Below the pieces are notes generated by a model. The model saw only the letters and a program-made list of their open reading frames with translations. It did not search any database and was not told where the DNA came from. From the NCBI RefSeq assembly GCF_011927825.1, contig NZ_JAATJI010000001.1, forward strand, positions 1,674,001 through 1,738,000: a DNA stretch of 64,000 nucleotides, given 5' to 3'. The translations under genes were made by a program, and so were the position numbers. Shown here piece after piece: positions 47,563 to 58,173 of this stretch. This DNA comes from Polymorphobacter fuscus (GTDB taxonomy: Bacteria; Pseudomonadota; Alphaproteobacteria; Sphingomonadales; Sphingomonadaceae). Each line of letters starts with the position of its first letter. The stretch's first letter is position 1.

Positions 47563-48881
47563 GCGGCACGCTCTTGCGGCGCGGTCGGATTATCCCGCCC
47601 GGCTGCATGAGTTAGACCTTTGCCGCTGCGAATCTCATCAATCTGGCGATCCCAAGCGGCCATGGCGTCGACCTTCTCAGGCCAGTATTTGTAACGCTGA
47701 TAGATCCCGACGAGGCCGCCAGTCGACCCGGACACATGGTTGAGAAGCGCCTCTGTGTACTCAATCCTTGTGCCCATTCGTTGCAGGCCCGTGGCGACCG
47801 TCCGCCGCAGATCATGCAGCACCCAGCTAGGCATGGGCACGTAATCAACGCCGGCCTCGTCGGCATCGCGCTTGAGACGATCGGCGATAAGCTTGTCGAG
47901 GTTGCGCTTGCACTCAGAGAAGCTGGCCACGGCCTTTTTGCCGTTCGACGTGAAAACGAAACCCTGCCTACGAGCAAGTTCCGGCTCAGTCAGTTCGATT
48001 GCCTCGACCGCGCTTAGGCTCAGCGGGAGCAGATGCTCAATCTTGTTTTTGGTGCGGGAGCCAGGAATCAGCCATTGCCGGCTATCAATATCAAGTTCCT
48101 CCCAGCGCATACCCGCGACCTCGTTCCGGCGTTGCGCCGTGAAAACGAGCATGAGCATGAACGACGAATGCGGCTCTGAAAGTTCGTGAATGCAGTCGAG
48201 GATTATCGACAACTCTGCATCCGTCAGCACCCGTTCGCGCTTGCCGCTTTCGAACGGTTGCGCCATCTTCTCCATAGGCGAAACGTGAATGCCGAAGCGG
48301 TCTTGATCGACTGCCCAATTGAGCATGGCGCGAAGCCAACTATGGGCGCGATTGGCAGATGACTTGCTACGAAGGCCAACGGCCGCCGTGCAGGTGTGGA
48401 TATCGGCGCGCTTGATCCTGTGCAGCGGCTTTTGCAGAAAATGAGGCTTCAGGTCGCGCTCAAAGATTGCTGCAATCTCGTCGGCGCTTTTCAGACCCTT
48501 TTGCCGAAGGTGCGCAATGTACAGGTCTGCGGCCGTCGAGAACGCGTAACGCTCGTCGTTAGCCTTGCCTTCCCGCTCAAGCGCCAGCCGGTCCCGATCG
48601 GCTTGCACCGGATCAATCTTGCGGCGGACCAAATCGAGTAGTTCGACAGCACGCGCCCGCGCGGTTTCCTGCGTCCACGGGTTGCCGTGCTGCCCAATGG
48701 TGGCGCGCTGCGTCGTACCTTCCCGGCCGCCGATCCTGTATTGCACGACGTAGGAGCGTTGCCCCTTGTGCGTCAGCATCACCCCGAAGCCTTTCAGGGT
48801 ATCATCCCACAGGAACGCCCGCCCCTTCTCAGGCGTCGCCAGCGCCTCGACCGACCGTTTAGTAAGCTTCCCGACCGCCAC
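47559..48881 (-). CDS. int: P4-type tyrosine integrase
   Basis: 440 residues. The N-terminal DUF4102 arm-binding domain starts GKLTKRSVEALATPEKGRAF with DDTLKGFGVML. The catalytic set is R251 (AQRRNEVAGMRW), H356 and R359 (WVLHDLRRT), H382 (LNHVSG) and Y394 (GIYQRY). It integrates at tRNA-Thr(CGT). It reads away from attR, 151 bp from it, and leads the operon. All catalytic residues are intact, so the element may still move. Confidence 0.95.
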   Translation of the reverse strand: MAVGKLTKRSVEALATPEKGRAFLWDDTLKGFGVMLTHKGQRSYVVQYRIGGREGTTQRATIGQHGNPWTQETARARAVELLDLVRRKIDPVQADRDRLALEREGKANDERYAFSTAADLYIAHLRQKGLKSADEIAAIFERDLKPHFLQKPLHRIKRADIHTCTAAVGLRSKSSANRAHSWLRAMLNWAVDQDRFGIHVSPMEKMAQPFESGKRERVLTDAELSIILDCIHELSEPHSSFMLMLVFTAQRRNEVAGMRWEELDIDSRQWLIPGSRTKNKIEHLLPLSLSAVEAIELTEPELARRQGFVFTSNGKKAVASFSECKRNLDKLIADRLKRDADEAGVDYVPMPSWVLHDLRRTVATGLQRMGTRIEYTEALLNHVSGSTGGLVGIYQRYKYWPEKVDAMAAWDRQIDEIRSGKGLTHAAGRDNPTAPQERAA

Positions 48882-49032
48882 CGTATTCGCTTCCCGTCAA
48901 TCACCGGACAATCACGGCATATCAAACCACAACAAGCGATGCGATACAAAACTTTCAGAGTGCCAAGCTTTTCATGGGGGTAAAGCAGGCCATGACCGAC
49001 CACAGAAAACATGCGATCGGGCAAAACACCTA

Positions 49033-49080
49033 ATTCGTAATGATGGGGTCAGGTGTTCGAGTCACCTAAGCGGCACCATT
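49033..49080 (+). repeat. attR, 48-bp direct repeat (tRNA-Thr 3' fragment)
   Basis: Exact copy of 39184-39231 without the 5' half of a tRNA, so it is not a gene. It lies 151 bp upstream of the integrase start and marks the right end of the element. Confidence 0.9.
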
Positions 49081-49447
49081 TCTCCGTTCGCCACAGTCCG
49101 CTTTTCAGACTGTTTGCCGGTGCGCGACATTGGTCATTCGATGCGCGTCGTAGGCGTCGCCGGGGGGCAGGCGTGCGCGGCACAGCAGTTGCCTGAGTCT
49201 CAAGTCACCCACGGCGTCAACCATGGCACGCCTCGTCCGGCCGTCGGCGTATCGGAGCAGCTGGCGCCCACCATCAATCCAGGATGAACACGTCTTCTCC
49301 GCGAGGCGGCCAAGCGCCCCCAAATGTCCAGGATTGGGGCGTTGCATTGCCACACGCCCGCCGCTTGCCCATCCCGGGTGGCTGCCGCTAAACACATGGG
49401 AAAGACCAACCACCTCCGACGGTGGTCACCGCCAACAAGGGTACGCA
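49081..49447. other. Gene-free region between attR and the OFA transporter
   Basis: 367 bp with no convincing gene. A minus-strand open frame (49105-49413) has no ribosome site and no recognised domain. GTCCGC/GCGGAC-type short repeats are not clear. It presumably carries the promoter of the MFS gene and the original flank of the tRNA. Confidence 0.5.
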
Positions 49448-51085
49448 ATGACCGAGGCCCTTGGCCGCGCCTCGCCAGGCGACTTGAAATGGCTCGACGC
49501 GGCCCGAACGGTGGCATCGCCTGGCTTTAATCGCTGGCTGGTGCCGCCCTGTGCGCTGGCGATCCACCTGTGTATCGGCATGGCCTATGGCTTCAGCGTC
49601 TTCTGGCTGCCGCTTGCCCGCGCAATCGGCGTCAGCGACCCGGTCGTCTGCACCGGCATGACCCTGGCCGACGCGCTGACGACGACCACTTGCGATTGGC
49701 GCGTCGGCGATCTCGTCTGGACCTATTCGATCTTCTTCGTCGTCCTGGGCGCAGCCGCGGCGCTCTGGGGCGGCTGGCTGGAACGCGTCGGCCCCCGCCG
49801 CGCCGGTGTGGTCGCTGCCTGCTGCTGGTGCGGCGGCATGGCCATCGGCGCCTATGGCGTCGCGGTTCACCAGCTCTGGCTGATCTGGCTCGGCACCGGG
49901 CTGATCGGCGGGATCGGCCTCGGGATCGGCTATATCTCGCCGGTATCGACGCTCATCAAATGGTTTCCCGATCGGCGCGGCCTGGCGACGGGAATGGCGA
50001 TCATGGGCTTTGGCGGCGGCGCCATGGTCGGCAGCCCGCTCGCCGATCTGTTGATGCGGCACTTCGCCGACGACAGCCAGGTCGGCGTCTGGCAGACCAT
50101 GCTCAGCCTTGCTGCGATCTATTTCGTCTTCATGATGGCAGGGGCGTTGGGTTACCGCGTGCCACGCGCCGGTTGGGCTCCGGCCGGCTGGACATCGCCC
50201 GGTGCTGAAACCGGTGTCGGGACAGGCTTCCATGTGCATCTGCGCGACGCGCACCGCACACCGCAGTTCTGGCTGGTGTGGCTGGTGCTGCTGCTCAATG
50301 TCTCGGCCTCCATCGGCATCATCGGCATCGCCTCCCCGATGCTGCAGGAGATTTTTGGCGGGCGTCTTATCGGTGCCGATGTCGCCTTCACCGCCTTCGA
50401 CACCGATCAGAAGGCCGCCGCGGCTGCGGTCGGTGCGGGCTTTGTCGGGCTGATCAGCCTGTTCAACATCGGCGGCCGGCCGCTCTGGTCGTCGGCATCG
50501 GACCGGCTGGGGCGCAAGGCGACCTTTGCGATCATGACCGCGCTCGGCGCCCTATTATATGGCTTCGTTGCGCCGACGCTGACCGGGACCAGCCTCGGCC
50601 TGTTCGTTGTCGTCTTCTGTGCCCTTGCGTCGATGTATGGCGGCGGCTTTGCCACCGTGCCGGCCTATCTCGCCGACCTGTTCGGAACACGCTATGTCGG
50701 CGCCATCCACGGCCGCCTGTTGAGCGCCTGGTCGCTGGCCGGGATCATCGGCCCCCTCATCGTCAGCCGCATGCGCGACACCGCCCTGGCCGCCGGCACG
50801 CCGCGCGATCTGGTCTACCCGTCGATCTATCAGGCGCTGGCGGCACTCTTGTTGACCGCCTTTATCGCCAATCTGATGATCCGCCCCGTCGATAAGCGAT
50901 TTCACTGCGCGGAAGAGACAGCGGATACGGTTCCGGCCCCGACGACCGCGGTCAGTACCAACCAAGCGTTAACGCGAAGCGGCCGGATAACCATAGTCCT
51001 TGCGATCTGCTGGGCCGCGGTTCTTGTTCCCATTGCCTGGGGCATCATCCGGACGTTGGAGAAGGTGGCGGTTCTGCTGGATTAG
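49448..51085 (+). CDS. OFA-type MFS transporter
   Basis: 545 residues from ATG 49448 with AAGGGT upstream. Twelve helices; GYISPVSTLIKWFPDRRGLA and GGGAMVGSPLADLLM match the oxalate/formate antiporter (OFA) family, which exchanges small carboxylates. LGRKATFAIMTALGALLYGF is the second-half motif. The C-terminal tail (residues 495-520) is hydrophilic before a last helix. An upstream open frame is discarded because it enters the intergenic region. The substrate is not proven. Confidence 0.88.
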   Translation: MTEALGRASPGDLKWLDAARTVASPGFNRWLVPPCALAIHLCIGMAYGFSVFWLPLARAIGVSDPVVCTGMTLADALTTTTCDWRVGDLVWTYSIFFVVLGAAAALWGGWLERVGPRRAGVVAACCWCGGMAIGAYGVAVHQLWLIWLGTGLIGGIGLGIGYISPVSTLIKWFPDRRGLATGMAIMGFGGGAMVGSPLADLLMRHFADDSQVGVWQTMLSLAAIYFVFMMAGALGYRVPRAGWAPAGWTSPGAETGVGTGFHVHLRDAHRTPQFWLVWLVLLLNVSASIGIIGIASPMLQEIFGGRLIGADVAFTAFDTDQKAAAAAVGAGFVGLISLFNIGGRPLWSSASDRLGRKATFAIMTALGALLYGFVAPTLTGTSLGLFVVVFCALASMYGGGFATVPAYLADLFGTRYVGAIHGRLLSAWSLAGIIGPLIVSRMRDTALAAGTPRDLVYPSIYQALAALLLTAFIANLMIRPVDKRFHCAEETADTVPAPTTAVSTNQALTRSGRITIVLAICWAAVLVPIAWGIIRTLEKVAVLLD

Positions 51086-51196
51086 GAGCAGGCCCAACAC
51101 TGACCGGGCCGCAAGGTCGCACCGAACGGCGCTCACCTATCCCCTTGCCGCCAAATTTCGTAACCGGCGGGCGATCTACGCCGGGGAAACCGCATC

Positions 51197-51781
51197 ATGA
51201 CAATATCTGCCGCGTCTCGCGTGCTCGTCCTCGATGGCCATCCGGATGCCGGATCGCTGTGCGGGTCGCTCGCGGCGATCGCCGCCGAAGCGGCCGAGGC
51301 ACGCGGAGCCGCGGTCAAGACCCTGCACCTCTCGGCGCTGGCCTTCGATCCCAATCTCGCCGGTGGTTACAGGACGCGGCAGGAACATGAGCCCGATCTG
51401 GTCATGTTCCTCGATGCCTTGCGCTGGTGCGATACGCTGATCCTCGTCCACCCGATGTGGTGGGGTGCCGCGCCGGCCAAGCTCAAGGGCCTGATCGACC
51501 GGACCTTCCTGCCCGGCATCGCCTTTGCCTATGAAGGCGACGGGCATTTCCCCAAGAAGCTGTTCGAAGGCCGGACGTCGCGGGTGCTGATCACCACCGA
51601 CACGCCGGGATGGTATTTGTGGTTCGGCTATCGCAACGGCTGGTTGAACGTCCTGCGCCGGCAGATACTCGATTTCGTCGGCCTGAAGGTCACCCATATG
51701 AAAACCATCGGCCCGATCCGCGGCGCCACGCCGACGATGATCGACGGGTTCAAGGCCGCGGCGCGCAAGCTGGTGTCGTGA
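51197..51781 (+). CDS. NAD(P)H quinone oxidoreductase-like flavoprotein
   Basis: 194 residues. The flavodoxin fold of the NQO/KefF family is shown by VLVLDGHPDAGSLCGSLAAI (FMN/FAD phosphate loop), ILVHPMWWGAAPAKLKGLID and DRTFLPGIAFAY. LITTDTPGWYLW resembles the hinge of the family. It reduces quinones or nitro compounds with two electrons. It is downstream of the OFA transporter on the same strand, with a 111-bp gap. Confidence 0.88.
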   Translation: MTISAASRVLVLDGHPDAGSLCGSLAAIAAEAAEARGAAVKTLHLSALAFDPNLAGGYRTRQEHEPDLVMFLDALRWCDTLILVHPMWWGAAPAKLKGLIDRTFLPGIAFAYEGDGHFPKKLFEGRTSRVLITTDTPGWYLWFGYRNGWLNVLRRQILDFVGLKVTHMKTIGPIRGATPTMIDGFKAAARKLVS

Positions 51782-52026
51782 CCCTGCACCAGGCCTGCCG
51801 TTCCTGCGCGCCGGCAACGGTCGCAGTGGAACCGACGAAGTGATCGAGACCCTTGCCGACGAGTCCGCGAGCCGATGGCGGTTCTTCAGCGACATGGTGA
51901 CGGGCGGCGTCTCGCCGGCGCCGAATGGCGCAAGTGGCGTGCGGATCGTCACACGCGGCAACGGCCAGCGCGGCGTGCTTGGTCTTGGCGTCTCCGTGGC
52001 GCAGATGGGCCAACAACCCTTCTGCT

Positions 52027-53574
52027 TTACCGACGCGATCGCGCCCCCGGTCCGACATAGCGCGCGCGATTACCGAAAATCAGCCGGTTGGCGGCGAGTG
52101 CAACGAGCACCGAACTGGCCAGCACCGCGACCATGACATCGATGTAGTGAAGCCAGGGAAGGCCGATGTGCTGGTAGAAGGTTTGCTCAGGAAAGAGCAT
52201 TCCGGGCTTGTAGAGAATGAAGCTGTGCACCGCATAGGCGGCAACGCCGTAAAGCAGGCCGATCACCGCGGCGCGCGCGTCGACATTCACGAACAGCAAA
52301 CCCGCGATGAAGGCCGAAAGGATCGGCATCGACGACAGGCCGTTCAGCTCCTGCAGCAAATTGATGATGCTTTTCGCGCTTTCAAAGGCCGGCACCAAGG
52401 CGATCGACGAAATGGTGAAAATGGCCGACGCCCAAGCAGCCAGCTTCCAGAAGTTCTCGACCTTCCGGACGAACTTGTCATGAAAATCCAGCGCATAGAG
52501 CGCGACCGAGCTGTTGAGGATGGCGCTGGTATGGGCGATCACCGCGGCGGCCATCAGGGCGGCGAATGCGCCCGACATCCAGCCGGGCAGGACATGCGCG
52601 ACAACCCGGCCGTAGCTCGCATCGCCCATCGGCCCGAAGAGCTTGTAGCCGACAACGCCAGGAATGACGACGATCGCCGGGATCACCACGACGCGCACGG
52701 CCGCCGCCGCAAGCACGCCCTTCTGCGCCTCGCGCACCGACGGCGCCGTCATCGCCTTTTGCGTGATGTTCTGGTTGGTCGACCAGTAGAAGATCTGGAT
52801 GAAGAGCATGCCGGTGAAGAGCGTGTGAAATGGAATCGGCGACTGGTTGGACCCGATCATCGAAACGCGCTCGGCAGGGACGCCGCTGAAAAGGTCGAAG
52901 TCGACCGCGTATAGCGCCAGCACCACGACCAGCAGCGCGATCGCCAGAACACCGATGCCGGAAAATGTGTCCATGACCGCCACCGCCTTCAGCCCGCCGC
53001 TGATCGTGTAGAGCGCGGCGATCACCGCCATGGGAATGGCGAACCACAGCAGTGGCCAATCGACCCCGAACATCGATTTCAGGAACAGGCTGCCCGAATA
53101 GAGCGCGGCCGGCAGATAGATGAGAAGATTCCCGAGCAGAAAGATCGCCGAAATGACCGTCCGGATGCTGCCCCCCTTGTACCGCCGCTCGAGCAGTTCG
53201 GTGACGGTGGTGCAGTTGTTCCGGTAATAGATGGGCACGAACACGAAACCGAGGATCATCAAGCCGAGAAAGCCGGCAAGTTCCCACCATGCCAGCAGCA
53301 GCATCTGGTTTCCGTTCATGCCGACGAGCTGCTCCGTCGACAGGTTGGTCAACGTTATCGAACCCGCGATATAGAGCCAGGTCAGCGTTCCGCCGGCAAG
53401 AAACACGTCCTTGCCTGTGCGATCCCGGGACGTGGCCGGTCCCCGGACCTTAAGCCAGGTGGCAATGCCGATAAGCAGGGTGATCGCGATGAACACCGCG
53501 ACCTGACCGGCCGCTGTCGTTTCCTGTGGCACTGGATCAGGCGCGAGGACGCAGCGGACGATCGATCGCGACAT
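52027..53574 (-). CDS. Sodium:solute symporter (SLC5-like), probable galactoside carrier
   Basis: 515 residues and about 13-14 helices. SSS features: ITLTNLSTEQLVGMNGNQ in TM1, YYRNNCTTVTELLERRYKGG, IYLPAALYSGSLFLKSMFG and FYWSTNQNITQKAMTAPS. These are typical of bacterial sugar symporters such as vSGLT-like proteins. It lies next to GH42 beta- and GH36 alpha-galactosidases, so uptake of galactosides or galactose is the likely role. The start at 53574 has a weak ribosome site, and an alternative GTG lies 14 codons in. Confidence 0.88.
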   Translation of the reverse strand: MSRSIVRCVLAPDPVPQETTAAGQVAVFIAITLLIGIATWLKVRGPATSRDRTGKDVFLAGGTLTWLYIAGSITLTNLSTEQLVGMNGNQMLLLAWWELAGFLGLMILGFVFVPIYYRNNCTTVTELLERRYKGGSIRTVISAIFLLGNLLIYLPAALYSGSLFLKSMFGVDWPLLWFAIPMAVIAALYTISGGLKAVAVMDTFSGIGVLAIALLVVVLALYAVDFDLFSGVPAERVSMIGSNQSPIPFHTLFTGMLFIQIFYWSTNQNITQKAMTAPSVREAQKGVLAAAAVRVVVIPAIVVIPGVVGYKLFGPMGDASYGRVVAHVLPGWMSGAFAALMAAAVIAHTSAILNSSVALYALDFHDKFVRKVENFWKLAAWASAIFTISSIALVPAFESAKSIINLLQELNGLSSMPILSAFIAGLLFVNVDARAAVIGLLYGVAAYAVHSFILYKPGMLFPEQTFYQHIGLPWLHYIDVMVAVLASSVLVALAANRLIFGNRARYVGPGARSRR

Positions 53575-53917
53575 CGCTCTCGCCGGCGGGCGTTGTTGCC
53601 GCCGGCGCGCCGTGCGCGGTGTTGTCAGTCATGCGTGCCCCTTCGAACCCCCCCCGGAATGACAATTCGTGACCAGACCGGCGATTTATCAGACAAATGT
53701 AGCGGAAAGGTCTTCCATGGACAAACCCATTGGCCTGGCCTGGCGCTGGTCGGCATCGGCAAAAACGCGCGTGGCCGAAACCTGCCGGCGATCGCCGCCA
53801 GCCGCGATGAGTGTCATTTGACGCCATCCTGGCTGGTCACCGACGCCTTCTCTAAAGGCACGCGGATCGGGGGTGCTGCGGTCGCCTTTTGACAGCGGCG
53901 TACGATGGCATCCAGGT
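53575..53917. other. Region between the symporter and GH42 genes
   Basis: 343 bp without a supported gene. It contains a C run near 53650 and an operator-like palindrome at 53685-53697. An open frame at 53537-53827 lies in another phase and has no recognised domain. Confidence 0.5.
53685..53697. promoter_or_regulatory. Operator-like palindrome upstream of the symporter gene
   Basis: TTTATC-A-GACAAA matches its reverse complement at 5 of 6 arm positions. The half-site TTTATCA recurs in the GH42/GH36 divergent promoter at 55965. It is a candidate site of a GntR- or LacI-type sugar regulator. Confidence 0.4.
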
Positions 53918-55870
53918 TCAGCCAACCGTCCAGATCGACAGGTCGCGTGCGCCGACGGTGCGGTCACCGAGGATGAACGCGGCGCCGTCGGGGGCGGGGG
54001 CCAGAACCGGTGTGTCGCCATAATTGATGGCGAACGTCAGGTTGCCCCGGCGGCGCAGCCGGAAGCCGCCACCGACCGGTGTAACTGGAATTGCGGCTTC
54101 GCTGCACAAATCGGCAAGGAACGCTGTCAGGAACGCGTCATCGGTCAGCGTCGCAAGATAATGCACTCGCCCTTGGCGAACCAGCGCCGGCGTGCCGTCC
54201 TCATAGCGGCCAAGGATCCGGGTTGTGCCCGGGTCGATCGCTTCGCGCCAGCGCGTCGAGGCATGATCGGCATTGCCGTACGAAATGCTGCCGGGGCAAT
54301 CGGGTCGCAGCGTTTCAACCGACAACACCCGAACAGGGACCAGCGATTTCAACGGCCCCGGTGCCAGGCCGTCGGGGATGGTAACATCGCGCGTCTTGGC
54401 ACCCGATCGCGGCCCGATGACGACCATGGCCGGGGTGTCGCGCAACTGCGTCACCGTGTCGGACGTCGGCATCGCGAGGCAGGGCGCGACCACAAGCCTG
54501 TACGCCGACAGGTCGGCGCCGGGGGCCACGAAATCGACGTCCAGGCCAAGCCGCCGCAGCACGCCGTACCAAGCCCAGAGGATGGCGGTGTAGTCATAGC
54601 CGGCGCCTTGCTGCTCGATTGCAGAGAGCCATTGCGCCTCGATGTCGACGATCATTGCCACCGGCGCGGGGGTGGGTGCGGGCAGCCCGATGTCGTTCAG
54701 CTCAGCAGCGAGCCGGGCGATCTCGGGCCAGGCTTCGGCCTCGGTCGAATCGGGGCGCAGCAGACCGGCGTGCATCTGCTCCTGGGCAAAGGGCACCTGG
54801 CGCCAGCGGAAGAAGCTCACGACCGAGGCGCCATGGGCGAAAGCCTCCCAGCTCCACAGCCGCACCATCCCGGGGGCCGGGCGCGGGTTGTGACGGGCCC
54901 AGTTCACCGGCCCGGGCTGTTGCTCCATTATCCAGAACGGCCGCCCGGTCAGCCCGCGTGTCTGGTCGAACAGCACCGCCTGGAAATCGGGGTGGCCGGT
55001 CCGCATCCACGGCCGGAAATCCTCCGCCGCCATGTCGGCGAGCGCCAAGTCGGCGCGGCCGAGCGGGTAATTGTCGTAGGACGCGAAATCGAGCGACGCC
55101 GCCACTGCATGATTGTCGACGCCGGTTTCGTGCATCGGGATGAAATTATGGGTGATGAAGCGTCCGGGGGCATGGGCACGCAGGATCGCAACGGCATCAT
55201 CGTGGAAGGCGACGACAGCGGCGGAGGCATAGCGGTACCAGGCCATGCGGTGCGCCGGGCTGGTTTCGGTGACCGCGGCGACGGGCAGCGCGATCTCGTC
55301 GAAGCTGCGATATTCCATCGCCCAGAAGACATTCCCCCAGGCGGTGTTGAGCGCCGCGATGCTGCCATAACGCTCGGCAAGCCAGGCGCGAAAGCCGTCG
55401 CGCGCTGCCGGCGAGGCACTGAGCGCCGTGTCGTGGCAGCAGAGTTCATTGTCGGTTTGCCAGCCGACGATGTGCGGGTTGTCCCCATAGCGCTTCGCCA
55501 GCACCTCGGTGATGGTGCGCGCGGCCGCCAGCCAGGCCGGGCTGGAAAAGTCATAGTGTCGGCGGGAGCCGAAGCCGCGCACCCGGCCGGTGCCAGGGTT
55601 GACCGGAAGGATCTCAGGATGTGCATCGATCAGCCATTTCGGCGGCGTCGCCGTCGGCGTGCACATGACGACCTTCAGTCCGGCGTCGCCCAGCGTCGCG
55701 ATGGCCCGGTCGAGCCAGGCGAAGTCGTAGCGGCCCGGGTCGGGCTCGATCCGGCTCCACGCAAATTCGCCGATCCGGACATAACGCAGCCCTAACTGCT
55801 GCATGCGCGCGGCATCATTGGCCCACCGGTCCTCGGGCCAATGTTCGGGATAATAGCAGACGCCGAGCAT
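53918..55870 (-). CDS. GH42 beta-galactosidase
   Basis: 650 residues from [20 protein letters not shown], start preceded by AGGA; the earlier frame lacks a good start. The acid/base Glu is E142 in [12 protein letters not shown] and the nucleophile is E316 in [13 protein letters not shown] trimerisation and a C-terminal beta domain follow. There is no signal peptide, so the enzyme is cytosolic and would hydrolyse galactosides imported by the symporter. It is divergent from alpha-galactosidase across 146 bp. Confidence 0.93.
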   Translation of the reverse strand: MLGVCYYPEHWPEDRWANDAARMQQLGLRYVRIGEFAWSRIEPDPGRYDFAWLDRAIATLGDAGLKVVMCTPTATPPKWLIDAHPEILPVNPGTGRVRGFGSRRHYDFSSPAWLAAARTITEVLAKRYGDNPHIVGWQTDNELCCHDTALSASPAARDGFRAWLAERYGSIAALNTAWGNVFWAMEYRSFDEIALPVAAVTETSPAHRMAWYRYASAAVVAFHDDAVAILRAHAPGRFITHNFIPMHETGVDNHAVAASLDFASYDNYPLGRADLALADMAAEDFRPWMRTGHPDFQAVLFDQTRGLTGRPFWIMEQQPGPVNWARHNPRPAPGMVRLWSWEAFAHGASVVSFFRWRQVPFAQEQMHAGLLRPDSTEAEAWPEIARLAAELNDIGLPAPTPAPVAMIVDIEAQWLSAIEQQGAGYDYTAILWAWYGVLRRLGLDVDFVAPGADLSAYRLVVAPCLAMPTSDTVTQLRDTPAMVVIGPRSGAKTRDVTIPDGLAPGPLKSLVPVRVLSVETLRPDCPGSISYGNADHASTRWREAIDPGTTRILGRYEDGTPALVRQGRVHYLATLTDDAFLTAFLADLCSEAAIPVTPVGGGFRLRRRGNLTFAINYGDTPVLAPAPDGAAFILGDRTVGARDLSIWTVG

Positions 55871-55964
55871 AGCGGGTTCCTGTCGAAGCGATCGCAAGAC
55901 AGCACGACTTGCGGCAGCGGTGAATGCGCTCCATTGCCCTGCCGCGGTGGACAGTTCCAGCCTA

Positions 55965-55978
55965 TTTATCATATAATT
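55965..55978. promoter_or_regulatory. AT-rich operator/promoter between the galactosidase genes
   Basis: TTTATCATATAATT includes a -10-like TATAAT and shares TTTATCA with the palindrome at 53685. In a GC-rich genome such a box in a divergent promoter is a likely control site for both enzymes. Confidence 0.4.
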
Positions 55979-56016
55979 GAACAGGGCGCGGCACAGCGCG
56001 CGACAAAGGATTGCCG

Positions 56017-58173
56017 ATGGCCGCCGATCTGCCCGACCATGTCCGCATCGACGGAACCGGGGTCACGCTTGTGCTGGGCCTCGCCAGCGGCCTGCCGACG
56101 GTGACGTACTGGGGCCCCCGGCTGCCCGATCACACCGACCTCGGCGCGCTGACAAGGCTGGGGGAGCGGGCCGAGGCCAATGCTTCGCCGGCGGTGGAGC
56201 CAGTGCTGGCGCTGACCCCGCTTGCCGGCCAGGGCAGTCCCGGGCGACCGGGCCTTGCGGCGCACCGCGACGGCCGCGACTGGGCAAGCTGGGCGCTGGT
56301 CACGGCGGTCGACGCCGGACCCGGCCATCTCGTCATCACCAGCGTCGACCCGGCGCACGGCCTCACGCTGGTGCACACGCTGGCGCTCCATGGCGACGTG
56401 CTGGCGGCGACGACGACGCTGACCAACAATGGCGACGCCGCGCTGACCGTCGACGAGCTGGCGGCGCCCGTGCTGCCGCTACCGGGATGCGTCGATCGCA
56501 TCATCGGCTTCGAGGGCCGTTGGGCCGGTGAGTTCATGACCCGGGCGCTCCACCGCAGCATGGGCATCTGGCTGCGAGAGAACCGCCGCGGGCGCACCAG
56601 CCATGACAGTTTCCCCGGCCTGATCGCGACAGGTGCAGATGTCACCGAGGCGCACGGCCTTGCCTATGGCTTTCACCTCGGCTGGAGCGGCAACCACCGG
56701 CTGGCGGTCGAAACCCTCGCCGACGGCCGGGGGAGCGTCGCCATGGGCGCGCTGTTCCTCCCCGGCGAGGTCCGGCTGGCGCCTGGCGCGACCCGCGCCT
56801 CGCCGCCGCTGTTCGCCAGCGTGTCGGAGGCTGGCTTGTCGGGTCTGTCGCAGCACTTCCACCGTTACCTGCGGTCCCGGCCCGAACACGACCGGTTGCG
56901 CGCCAAGCCGCGCCCGGTGCATTACAACAGCTGGGAAGCCGTCTATTTCGATCATGATCCGGCGGTGCTGATCGACATGGCAAGCCGCGCCGCCGCGGTT
57001 GGGGTCGAACGTTTCGTCCTAGATGACGGCTGGTTCCTGGGGCGCCGTAACGATCGCGCCGGGCTCGGCGACTGGACTGTCGACCCTGCCGTCTGGCCCG
57101 AAGGCCTGCACCCGCTCGTCGACCATGTCACCGGGCTCGGCATGGAATTCGGTCTCTGGGTCGAGCCCGAAATGGTCAATCCCGACAGCAATCTCTATCG
57201 CGCTCATCCCGACTGGGTGCTCGGGGCGCCGCCGGCGCCGCAGCTGTCATTCCGCAACCAGCTGGTGCTCGATTTCGGCCAGGCGGCGGTGCGTGCGCAC
57301 ATGTTCGCCGCGATCGACACGCTGCTCCGCGAATATCCCATCGCCTATCTCAAATGGGACATGAACCGCGACCTCAGCCACCCCGGCGGCGCCGACGGTC
57401 GCGCAGGGGCAGTGGCGCATGTCGACGGCCTGTACGCGGTGCTCGACCAGCTACGGACGGCGCATCCCGGGGTGGAGATCGAAAGCTGCGCGTCGGGCGG
57501 TGGCCGCGCCGACTATGGCGTGCTTGCTCGTACCGACCGGATCTGGACCTCCGATTCGAACGATGCCCTCGATCGCCTTGCCATCCAGCGCGGCTTTTCG
57601 CATTTCTTTCCGGCAGAGGTGATGGGCGCGCATGTCGGCCCCGCCACGTGCCATATCACCGGTCGCAAGCTGTCGATGGCGCTCCGCGTTGCAACGGCGC
57701 TGTTCGGCCATATGGGCATGGAACTCGACCTGCGTGATGTCGATGCAGCGGACGCTATCGAGCTGACCGCGGGCGTCGCGCTGCACAAGGCGCACCGCAC
57801 ACTGATCCATTCGGGCGATCTTGTCCGGCTGGAGGCGATGGCCGGCGCCAACGCCTTCGCCATCGTCGCCGCCGATCGCAGCGACGCGCTGGTATCCTGG
57901 ACATTGGTGACGGAACAGCGTGGCTATTTCGCCGAGCCCCTGCGCTTGGCGGGGCTCGATGCCGCTGCCGATTATGCGCTGAAGCCGGTCTGGCCGCAGC
58001 CGCTGCGCACGCCGTGGCCGCTTGCCGATGGCGGCGTGTTCAGCGGCGCGGCCCTGATGCAGGCCGGCGTGCAGATGCCGCGGCTGCATCCGGGGACGGC
58101 GATCATCCTGCACCTTCGGCGCATTGAAGGTTGCGCCCCGCAGGCAAGCAGCAGTCACAACAACTTTGCTTGA
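56017..58173 (+). CDS. GH36 alpha-galactosidase
   Basis: 718 residues from the ATG at 56017, six bases after AAAGGA. N-terminal beta-supersandwich, then a TIM barrel with [35 protein letters not shown], nucleophile D448 in [15 protein letters not shown] and the acid/base Asp near 513 in [26 protein letters not shown] is a GH36 signature. There is no signal peptide. It cleaves alpha-1,6-galactosides such as melibiose or raffinose. It works with the GH42 enzyme and the symporter. Confidence 0.95.
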   Translation: MAADLPDHVRIDGTGVTLVLGLASGLPTVTYWGPRLPDHTDLGALTRLGERAEANASPAVEPVLALTPLAGQGSPGRPGLAAHRDGRDWASWALVTAVDAGPGHLVITSVDPAHGLTLVHTLALHGDVLAATTTLTNNGDAALTVDELAAPVLPLPGCVDRIIGFEGRWAGEFMTRALHRSMGIWLRENRRGRTSHDSFPGLIATGADVTEAHGLAYGFHLGWSGNHRLAVETLADGRGSVAMGALFLPGEVRLAPGATRASPPLFASVSEAGLSGLSQHFHRYLRSRPEHDRLRAKPRPVHYNSWEAVYFDHDPAVLIDMASRAAAVGVERFVLDDGWFLGRRNDRAGLGDWTVDPAVWPEGLHPLVDHVTGLGMEFGLWVEPEMVNPDSNLYRAHPDWVLGAPPAPQLSFRNQLVLDFGQAAVRAHMFAAIDTLLREYPIAYLKWDMNRDLSHPGGADGRAGAVAHVDGLYAVLDQLRTAHPGVEIESCASGGGRADYGVLARTDRIWTSDSNDALDRLAIQRGFSHFFPAEVMGAHVGPATCHITGRKLSMALRVATALFGHMGMELDLRDVDAADAIELTAGVALHKAHRTLIHSGDLVRLEAMAGANAFAIVAADRSDALVSWTLVTEQRGYFAEPLRLAGLDAAADYALKPVWPQPLRTPWPLADGGVFSGAALMQAGVQMPRLHPGTAIILHLRRIEGCAPQASSSHNNFA

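Larger units (their letters stand above)
39184..49080. mobile_element. Integrative element in tRNA-Thr(CGT), about 9.9 kb
   Basis: Bounded by 48-bp perfect repeats and carrying its own tyrosine integrase next to attR. A minus-strand operon runs int, unknown, AlpA-like, three small unknowns, CHC2 primase, DUF3987 protein, a small ORF with iteron-like repeats, and two overlapping genes. The left end has a serine recombinase and small cargo on both strands. No capsid, terminase, tail, relaxase or mating genes are visible. This is consistent with a phage satellite or a self-replicating integrative element that borrows transfer functions. Confidence 0.9.

Noticed and set aside
49033..49080. Second tRNA-Thr gene
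   Set aside because: Only the 3' part from the anticodon loop is present; it lacks acceptor 5' strand and D arm, so it is attR.
49105..49413. Minus-strand open frame of about 100 codons right of attR
   Set aside because: No ribosome site and no recognised domain; could be a gene relic but nothing supports it.
51840..52136. Plus-strand open frame overlapping the symporter 3' end
   Set aside because: Only a weak start context, overlaps a strong gene and shows no domain.
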